A stretch of DNA of 6,097 bases, from the NCBI GenBank assembly GCA_902489335.1, contig CABTZO010000057.1:1-6097 (forward strand), written 5' to 3'. Shown here one piece after another: positions 1-4,574 of this stretch. The DNA is from an uncultured Oscillospiraceae bacterium (GTDB lineage Bacteria; Bacillota; Clostridia; Oscillospirales; Acutalibacteraceae). The position numbers and the translations under genes were made by a program. Below the pieces are notes generated by a model. That model was not told the origin of the DNA. It did no database searches and was given only the letters and a program-made list of their open reading frames with translations. Every line of letters begins with the position of its first letter. Within the stretch, counting starts at the first letter, position 1.

Positions 1-65
1 GACGGACTTGAACCCCCGACCTGCTGATTACAAATCAGCTGCTCTACCAACTGAGCTACATCAGC
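1..65 (-). tRNA. tRNA-Thr (anticodon UGU), 3' end cut by window edge
   Basis: Read on the minus strand from 65 to 1, this folds as the first 65 nucleotides of a tRNA: acceptor 5' half GCTGATG, D stem GCTC/GAGC, anticodon stem GCTGA/TCAGC around loop TTTGTAA, a five-base variable loop, and a T arm with TTCAAGT. The anticodon is TGT, which reads the threonine codon ACA. The 3' half of the acceptor stem (nt 66-72), the discriminator base and any encoded CCA lie to the left of the window. The T stem is imperfect as read: GGGGG against CCGTC leaves a G-G mismatch in the middle and a G-U pair. The gene has its own promoter at 96-124 and is transcribed away from the GNAT gene. Other tRNA or rRNA genes may follow it outside the window. 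Confidence 0.93.
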
Positions 66-95
66 TTATGTAACATACCAAAATGATGCTTTGAT

Positions 96-124
96 AATAT
101 AACACAAAAGAAAATCGTCGTCAA
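96..124 (-). promoter_or_regulatory. Promoter of tRNA-Thr
   Basis: On the minus strand there is a -35 TTGACG (119-124) and a -10 TATATT (96-101), separated by exactly 17 bases. Each hexamer differs from the sigma-A consensus at one position. Transcription would begin near 88-90, leaving a leader of about 24 nucleotides before the mature tRNA, a normal precursor length for RNase P processing. No operator-like symmetry is seen around it, as expected for a stable RNA promoter. Confidence 0.8.
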
Positions 125-178
125 GAATAAGTTTTACGTCTTTATAATTTTTCATAACTAAAAATCTGCTTGGTATAT

Positions 179-210
179 TTGATAATCTAATTGTGCGTAT
201 GTAGTATAAT
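179..210 (+). promoter_or_regulatory. Likely promoter of the GNAT-nitroreductase operon
   Basis: A perfect -10 TATAAT lies at 205-210, about 30 bases before the start codon at 240. The best upstream TTGATA (179-184) is 20 bases away, longer than the ideal 17, and the hexamers at ideal spacing match poorly. An alternative is TTGTGC (191-196) with TATATT (214-219) at 17 bases. Which pair is used cannot be settled by eye. The rest of 66-239 is AT-rich and holds only the divergent tRNA promoter and this region. Confidence 0.5.
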
Positions 211-239
211 AGGTATATTAATTCAAAATAGGAGATAAA

Positions 240-764
240 ATGCAAGATTTAAAAATCAAAGATTTCGATAAAATATTTTCCATGTTAACAGATAATTTTA
301 CCAATGATGAACACAGAAATTACGACAGACAAAAAGAGCTTTTATCAAATGAATTATATAAAATTAAAGTTACGAGAAAAAACGATGAAATAAAAGCTTT
401 TGTCGCTTTTTGGACGTTCAAAAATTTTATTTACATTGAGCATCTGGCTGTCGACAAATCTTGTCAAGGCACAGGCATAGGGACAGAAATTTTAAAAGAA
501 CTTTTAGATAATACCGGCAAGATTATTGTTTTAGAAGTTCAGCCGCCAAAAGACGCAAATTCAAAAAGAAGAATCAAATTTTATAAAACCAATGGATTTC
601 ATTATAATGATTATGAATATTTACAGCCGGCGTATTCAAAAGATAAAAATGATATTGAATTAAAAATTTTAAGTTCAACAAGAAAAATAAATGATGAAGA
701 ATTTAATGAAGTAGTAAATTATTTATATAAATATGTATATAACCAAAAAGAAAAGGAGAATTAA
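240..764 (+). CDS. GNAT-family N-acetyltransferase
   Basis: A predicted cytoplasmic enzyme that transfers the acetyl group of acetyl-CoA to an amine; the substrate cannot be named. The GNAT core is visible: motif A with the CoA-pyrophosphate loop QGTGIG at residues 76-81, preceded by the strand IYIEHLAVD (64-72) and followed by a helix. Strand IIVLEV ends at residue 100, and the late-fold segment FYKTNGF spans 114-120. The tail after about 138 (IELKILS, then a charged helix) looks like that of small clostridial GNATs, so 174 aa is a natural length. The start is set by AGGAG at 230-234, five bases before ATG. The TAA stop is directly followed by the ATG of the nitroreductase, so the two are one operon. 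The gene is very AT-rich (29 G/C in the 120 bases 241-360) and rich in Lys and Asn. Family assignment is firm; the role is open (antibiotic, polyamine, peptide or tRNA-linked amine acetylation). Confidence 0.88.
   Translation: MQDLKIKDFDKIFSMLTDNFTNDEHRNYDRQKELLSNELYKIKVTRKNDEIKAFVAFWTFKNFIYIEHLAVDKSCQGTGIGTEILKELLDNTGKIIVLEVQPPKDANSKRRIKFYKTNGFHYNDYEYLQPAYSKDKNDIELKILSSTRKINDEEFNEVVNYLYKYVYNQKEKEN
753..758 (+). promoter_or_regulatory. Ribosome binding site of nitroreductase inside the GNAT gene
   Basis: AAGGAG lies within the last codons of the acetyltransferase, six bases before the ATG at 765. It decides the nitroreductase start and shows that the second cistron has its own strong initiation signal although no spacer separates the genes. 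Terminating ribosomes are released exactly at the next start codon, which favours translational coupling. Confidence 0.8.
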
Positions 765-1289
765 ATGGATTTATTAAAATTATTCAATGAACGATATTCA
801 GAGCGTTCTTTCAGCTCAGAAAAAATCGAAGACGAAAAGCTCGATAAAATTTTAGAAGCCGGAAGAATTTCACCGACAGCAAAAAATAATCAGCCACAAA
901 GATTTTTTGTTATCAAAAGCAACGAAGGACTCGAAAAAGCAAAAAATATAACACCCAAGCCCTTGGATGCTCCGATCATTATTCTGTTTTGCTATGATAA
1001 AACTGTTGTTTGGCAAAATCCAAATGATAAAGTTTTTGAAAATTATAACTCGGGAGAACAGGATTGCTCAATAGCAGCGACTCAAATGATGTATCTAGCG
1101 CAGAGTATGGGAATTCATTCGCTTTGGATAAGAGGTTATGATTCGTCAAAGATTTTTGATAACTTTGATATTCCGGAGAATATGGTCCCGGTTTTTATGC
1201 TTGCACTCGGATATCCGTCAAAAGACGCTAAGCCAAGCAGCCGTCATTTCGAGAGAAACGATATAGATTATTTTGTAACAGAAATTTAA
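765..1289 (+). CDS. Nitroreductase-family flavoprotein (short one-domain type)
   Basis: A predicted FMN-dependent oxidoreductase that moves electrons from NAD(P)H to a nitro, quinone or similar acceptor; members usually work as homodimers with FMN at the interface. Visible family marks are the N-terminal FMN-phosphate motif RYSERSF (10-16), the segment SPTAKNNQPQRF (36-47), the GEQD-CSIAATQMM helix (97-109) that replaces the longer middle part of NfsB-like enzymes, and ALGYP (147-151) followed by HFER (161-164). The HFER ending and 174 aa length match a compact clostridial subfamily, so the protein is complete. Where relatives I remember have a GTTWVG-like stretch after the helix, this one has HSLWIRGYD (118-126), a change near the flavin that may alter acceptor choice. 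It follows the acetyltransferase with no spacer and ends just before the 1301 hairpin. The physiological acceptor is unknown; some relatives act in vitamin or halotyrosine chemistry rather than on nitro compounds. Confidence 0.9.
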   Translation: MDLLKLFNERYSERSFSSEKIEDEKLDKILEAGRISPTAKNNQPQRFFVIKSNEGLEKAKNITPKPLDAPIIILFCYDKTVVWQNPNDKVFENYNSGEQDCSIAATQMMYLAQSMGIHSLWIRGYDSSKIFDNFDIPENMVPVFMLALGYPSKDAKPSSRHFERNDIDYFVTEI

Positions 1290-1300
1290 GTCAAAATATA

Positions 1301-1332
1301 AAAGCCTCATCGAACGATGAGGCTTTTTCTTT
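1301..1332. terminator. Bidirectional rho-independent terminator
   Basis: A 12-base perfect inverted repeat, AAAGCCTCATCG / CGATGAGGCTTT (1301-1312 and 1315-1326), probably closes as a small tetraloop hairpin. On the plus strand it is followed by TTTTTCTTTT and ends the GNAT-nitroreductase operon 12 bases after its stop. On the minus strand it starts six bases after the transporter stop and is followed by TATATTTT, so it can serve both converging units. Confidence 0.88.
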
Positions 1333-2738
1333 TATATTTTTACAATTCCAAAGAAAGTGTTTATTTGAACCAAAGTAATAAATAAAAGTATAGGTGTGGC
1401 AACATATTTGACACTCATCTTAAAGAACCTTTCGGTTTTATAATTACTTCCGATTTTTAATTCATCATCAAGGATTTTAGGATTAACCCATCCAAGCAAT
1501 ATAGAAAGCATAAGTCCGCCTAAAGGCATCAATATTCCCTCTGCGAAAAGATCAAATACATCCAGCCAAGTTTGAAGACCAAAAGGATGCCAAAGTCCCT
1601 TTGCACCTAAAGCGTCAACACATACAAGGGTTGCGCCCAATAAAGTTATTGCCATAACAGTAAAAGACATAAGTACTCGATTTGGTTTTTTTCCGCGCGC
1701 AATTTGACCGTCAAGCATTGCAGAAATCGTACCCTCTGACATAGCAATTGACGATGTGAAAGCGGCAAACAAAACTAACAAATAAAACAGTGTTCCAAAA
1801 AATGGTCCGGTTTTACCCAAATCATTGAATACCGCTTGAATCGAAACAAAGAGCAATCCGGGACCGCCGGATGGTTCAAGATTAAAAGCGAAAACAGCCG
1901 GCATAACAGCCATAGCAGCTAAGATTGCGATCAAAGTGTCCGAAAAAGTAATGATTGCCGCATTTTTTTCAATATTCGTTTTTTTGTTTAAATATGAACC
2001 AAAGGCGATAATAGCACCTGAACTCAACGAAAGAGAAAAGAACATCTGACTTCCTGCTGCACCGAGCACTTTAAGAAAACCGGTTCCTTTAAAAACAGTA
2101 AAATCCGGCTTAAAAACATATTCCAGTCCTGCTGTAGCACCCGGCAAAGTGCAAGCTCTTATTACTATTATTATCAGCATAACGGTTAAGGTAGGCATCG
2201 CAAAAGCAGAAAACTTTTCAATACCTCCGGAAACACCGAGACTTACAATTAAAATAGTTAAAACATGAAAGATCCATGTATATACTAATGGATCAAGACC
2301 TGCCGAAATAAAGTTTGTAAAATAATCAGCAGAATCAGCTCCTCCTATGCCAAAGGAAAGATGCAGCAAATCGCCAAGATTTGCAATAAAATATTTCATT
2401 ATATATCCGCCAAAAACCGAGTAAAAGCAGAGAAGGAAAACCGGAGCCAAAACCGCAAACCATCCATTAAATGTAAAGCGCTTATCAATTTGTTTGTATG
2501 CCTGAATTCCTCCTTTTTCTGTCTTTCTGCCGATAGCAATTTCCCCCATTACAAGTGGAAAACCAACGGCAATTACAAGCAGAATATATACTATTAAAAA
2601 AGCAAATCCGCCGTTTTGTCCCATTTTATATGGGAATCCCCAAAGATTTCCAAGTCCGACAGCAGATCCGATTGATGCAGCTAAAAATCCGAAATTAGTC
2701 GCGAACTTGCCCTTGTTCTTTTCTTTACCGTTTTGCAT
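1332..2738 (-). CDS. Neurotransmitter:sodium symporter (NSS/SNF) family transporter
   Basis: A predicted inner-membrane Na+-coupled importer, most likely of an amino acid or a related amine, with the LeuT fold. About 11 hydrophobic helices can be placed (roughly 13-35, 44-66, 92-118, 152-170, 178-196, 226-250, 262-285, 312-342, 355-375, 388-415, 445-465). This resembles 11-helix MhsT and Tyt1 rather than 12-helix LeuT; 468 aa is usual. TM1 carries the unwound ion site SAVGLGN (25-31). TM3 has Tyr106, matching LeuT Tyr108. TM6 has FFSLSLSSGAI (233-243), with Ser235 at the LeuT Thr254 ion-site position. TM8 keeps TSS (328-330), the second sodium site. The gate arginine after GNLW is replaced by Gly34, while its usual partner Asp is kept (Asp396). 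The start is supported by AAAGGA at 2748-2753, nine bases upstream. It stands alone, convergent with the operon to its left and divergent from the aldehyde dehydrogenase. Family is certain; substrate is not readable. Confidence 0.95.
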   Translation of the reverse strand: MQNGKEKNKGKFATNFGFLAASIGSAVGLGNLWGFPYKMGQNGGFAFLIVYILLVIAVGFPLVMGEIAIGRKTEKGGIQAYKQIDKRFTFNGWFAVLAPVFLLCFYSVFGGYIMKYFIANLGDLLHLSFGIGGADSADYFTNFISAGLDPLVYTWIFHVLTILIVSLGVSGGIEKFSAFAMPTLTVMLIIIVIRACTLPGATAGLEYVFKPDFTVFKGTGFLKVLGAAGSQMFFSLSLSSGAIIAFGSYLNKKTNIEKNAAIITFSDTLIAILAAMAVMPAVFAFNLEPSGGPGLLFVSIQAVFNDLGKTGPFFGTLFYLLVLFAAFTSSIAMSEGTISAMLDGQIARGKKPNRVLMSFTVMAITLLGATLVCVDALGAKGLWHPFGLQTWLDVFDLFAEGILMPLGGLMLSILLGWVNPKILDDELKIGSNYKTERFFKMSVKYVATPILLFITLVQINTFFGIVKI

Positions 2739-2762
2739 GTTTCACTTTCCTTTCTTTAAGTA

Positions 2763-2790
2763 AATATACTAAATGTTTTATCACTTTACA
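2763..2790 (-). promoter_or_regulatory. Candidate promoter of the NSS transporter
   Basis: On the minus strand, TGTAAA (2785-2790) and TATATT (2763-2768) are 16 bases apart, placing transcription about 15-20 bases before the AAAGGA ribosome binding site. The -10 is good and the -35 is weak. The weak -35 is one arm of the dyad at 2785-2797, a layout suited to a repressor or activator. A longer leader from a promoter further up in the AT-rich 2800-2900 stretch is not excluded. Confidence 0.4.
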
Positions 2791-2797
2791 GTGTAAA
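2785..2797. promoter_or_regulatory. Perfect dyad TTTACA-G-TGTAAA, candidate operator
   Basis: Six-base arms with one central base give a 13-base palindrome 47 bases upstream of the transporter start, overlapping its probable -35. It is embedded in a slightly larger imperfect repeat (TTTTA-T-CACT against AGTG-TAAAA, 2776-2798). The symmetry is what a dimeric helix-turn-helix protein would bind, but no regulator gene is in the window and I cannot assign it to a known regulon. Confidence 0.45.
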
Positions 2798-2952
2798 ATA
2801 CAACATGTCCTATATTTTGCAACAATTTATTGATTTCTTCAAGTCTAAATTTTACATAGAAATAAGAATCGGCAAAATTTATATTTATTTTTTTCATATA
2901 TAAATATTCTTTGTTATATTTTTATCAATAATAAACAAATTTCATCTTCATG

Positions 2953-2981
2953 TTGACAATAATTTTGTATAGGTATACAAT
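2953..2981 (+). promoter_or_regulatory. Promoter of the aldehyde dehydrogenase gene
   Basis: A consensus -35 TTGACA (2953-2958) and a -10 TACAAT (2976-2981, one mismatch) are separated by 17 bases. Transcription would start near 2988, giving a leader of about 35 bases that ends in the ribosome binding site AGGGGG at 3011-3016. The spacer and -10 are covered by the dyad at 2965-2980, so this strong promoter is probably controlled. Confidence 0.78.
2965..2980. promoter_or_regulatory. Dyad TTGTATA-GG-TATACAA over the -10, candidate operator
   Basis: Two perfect seven-base arms flank a central GG. The dyad begins in the spacer and covers most of the -10 of the aldehyde dehydrogenase promoter, the classic place for a repressor that blocks RNA polymerase. 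The arms recall TTGTATAC-type half sites reported for GntR-family regulators, but the two-base centre makes that only a suggestion. It is too short and AT-rich to be a terminator. Confidence 0.5.
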
Positions 2982-3022
2982 CCCTACAAATAAAGTTCTA
3001 AAATTATTAAAGGGGGAAAATT

Positions 3023-4519
3023 ATGGCGATAGAAAAAAGATCAATTGATGAAATAATGGCCGGTATGAGAGAATACTATGAAAGTGGTATAACTCAAGAT
3101 GTTGACTGGCGTATTATGCAATTGCGTAAACTCAGAGATGCCGTAAAACAAAATGAGTTAGAATTGCTTGATGCAATGAAAGAAGATTATCACAAAAACG
3201 CCTTTGATACTTGGGGATATGAGCTTGCAGGATTTTATGCGGAAATCGATGACACGATCAGACATTTGAGAAGATGGGCAGCTCCGAAAAAATCTCCGTC
3301 CGCACTTTTCAATATACCTTCATATACTGTAAATTACAGAGATCCATACGGCGTAGTTTTGGTAACCAACGCATGGAACTTCCCGGTTTTCTGTGGCTTA
3401 GTTCCTTTATTGGGCGCAATTGCAGGCGGTAACTGCTGTGTATTCAAAACTTCAAGATATGTTAAAAAGACTTCCGCTTGGATTGAGAAAATTATATCTG
3501 AAAACTTCAGCCCAAATTATATTACTGTGCTTTCCGGCGGTCGTGAAGAAAACGCAAACTTGTTTAAGGCTCCTTTCAACTTCAGTTTCTTTACAGGCTC
3601 TACAACCGTTGGTGCTCTGTTGATGACCGAACAGGCAAAACATGTATCACCCTGTATCCTTGAGCTCGGCGGAAAATCTCCGACTTATGTTGATCCTTCG
3701 GCAAACTTGAAAGAGGCTGCAGAAGTAATTTCTTGGGCAAAATGTTGTAACGGCGGTCAAGTTTGTGTTGATCCCGACTACATTATGGTTCATGAAGTTG
3801 TATATGATCAGTTTATGAAACTATTCAAGGAATCCTTCAAGAAAAATCATTATAAAAACGGCAAATTGAAAGAAGGATTCTGTGGAATCGTTTCCGACAA
3901 ACATGCGAAAAAATTACTTTCATTTATTGAGCCCGAATATGTCACTTTCGGCGGCAACTATGATGACAAAAAGCGTGTTTTGGAACCTACAATAATGGAA
4001 TTCGGTATGGCAAGTGACGAACTTATCGAAAAACATAAGGCATTCCAAGAAGAAATTTTCGGCACGGTTATTCCGGTTGTTAAAGTTAAATCCAAGGAAC
4101 ACGCTGTTGACTTTATTCATGGCGTTTCTAAGAAATACGGACTTGACGGAATCGAAGCGAAACCTCTTGCATTCTATATCTTCTCTTATGATAAAATGGT
4201 TGATGATTATATGCTGTCAAATATTCAATCAGGCGGAGCTGCTATAAACAGTGCTATTCTTCATATTATCGGTGCTCCGTTTAACGGAACCGGATTTTCC
4301 GGAAACGGCGACGGATACCATGGTGAAGAGACATTCAAAGTATTTACACATAACAGAACGGTGCAAGTTCATCGCTGCGGAACACCTGTTCATCGTGCTA
4401 TCAACTATATGCTTTTCCCGCACGATCCGATTGTAAAAGTTTGGCCAAAGCTCATGGAAAAACTTCCGCTCGACAAACTACCTCAATTCTTGATGATACC
4501 TCCAAACAAGTGGTTCTAA
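3023..4519 (+). CDS. Aldehyde dehydrogenase, class 3-like
   Basis: A predicted NAD(P)+-dependent enzyme oxidising an aldehyde to its carboxylic acid by a covalent thioester. Core residues sit at a constant offset of +5 from human ALDH3A1: Asn119 in NAWNFP (oxyanion), Lys142 in VFKTS (cofactor), Glu214 in LELGGKSP (general base) and Cys248 in NGGQVC (nucleophile). The glycine motif FTGSTTVG spans 190-197, EEIFG is at 344-348, and the class-3 ending PFNGTGFSG...YHGEETF is at 419-438. At 498 aa it is a little longer than the class-3 core, with a C-terminal tail (after about 460) ending PPNKWF and no clear membrane helix. Around the nucleophile it has NGGQVCVDPDY, where class 3 more often shows NAGQ.C.APDY. 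The ATG has AGGGGG six bases upstream. It is a single-gene unit with its own promoter, dyad and terminator. GC is higher than in the GNAT gene (29 of 60 bases in 3361-3420). Substrate is not predictable; fatty or aromatic aldehydes are typical of the class. Confidence 0.95.
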   Translation: MAIEKRSIDEIMAGMREYYESGITQDVDWRIMQLRKLRDAVKQNELELLDAMKEDYHKNAFDTWGYELAGFYAEIDDTIRHLRRWAAPKKSPSALFNIPSYTVNYRDPYGVVLVTNAWNFPVFCGLVPLLGAIAGGNCCVFKTSRYVKKTSAWIEKIISENFSPNYITVLSGGREENANLFKAPFNFSFFTGSTTVGALLMTEQAKHVSPCILELGGKSPTYVDPSANLKEAAEVISWAKCCNGGQVCVDPDYIMVHEVVYDQFMKLFKESFKKNHYKNGKLKEGFCGIVSDKHAKKLLSFIEPEYVTFGGNYDDKKRVLEPTIMEFGMASDELIEKHKAFQEEIFGTVIPVVKVKSKEHAVDFIHGVSKKYGLDGIEAKPLAFYIFSYDKMVDDYMLSNIQSGGAAINSAILHIIGAPFNGTGFSGNGDGYHGEETFKVFTHNRTVQVHRCGTPVHRAINYMLFPHDPIVKVWPKLMEKLPLDKLPQFLMIPPNKWF

Positions 4520-4523
4520 ATCA

Positions 4524-4574
4524 AAATCCTCATTATCGATAGACGATAATGAGGATTTATTTTTTTATATTTTT
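4524..4574. terminator. Bidirectional rho-independent terminator
   Basis: A 15-base perfect stem, AAATCCTCATTATCG / CGATAATGAGGATTT (4524-4538 and 4544-4558), with loop ATAGA is followed on the plus strand by TTTATTTTTTTATATTTTTTT. It begins four bases after the aldehyde dehydrogenase stop. Read on the minus strand, the same hairpin follows the stop of the flavin reductase by 16 bases and is trailed by a weaker T-rich stretch (TTGATTTAG), so it probably ends both genes. Confidence 0.9.

Noticed and set aside
1..239. Integrated element or attachment site at the tRNA gene
   Set aside because: No duplicate of a tRNA segment and no integrase or other mobility gene is found in the window.
2361..2597. 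78-codon open frame antisense to the transporter
   Set aside because: It overlaps transmembrane segments that are clearly coding on the minus strand; its composition is that of a reverse-complement shadow.
2785..2797. TyrR box for an aromatic amino-acid transporter
   Set aside because: The TyrR box is TGTAAA-N6-TTTACA; here the arms are in the opposite order and one base apart, so the resemblance is only in the half sites.
2739..3022. T-box or other riboswitch ahead of the transporter or the dehydrogenase
   Set aside because: No T-box motif, no terminator/antiterminator pair and no aptamer-like conserved core is seen; the predicted leaders (about 18 and 35 bases) are too short.
3420..4436. 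Several 60-80 codon frames on both strands within the aldehyde dehydrogenase
   Set aside because: All overlap strongly conserved dehydrogenase sequence in other frames and lack ribosome binding sites.
1301..4558. The two similar hairpins as ends of a transposon or as CRISPR-like repeats
   Set aside because: Only two copies more than 3 kb apart, each internally palindromic, followed by T-runs and placed between convergent genes, which fits terminators; no transposase or spacer pattern.
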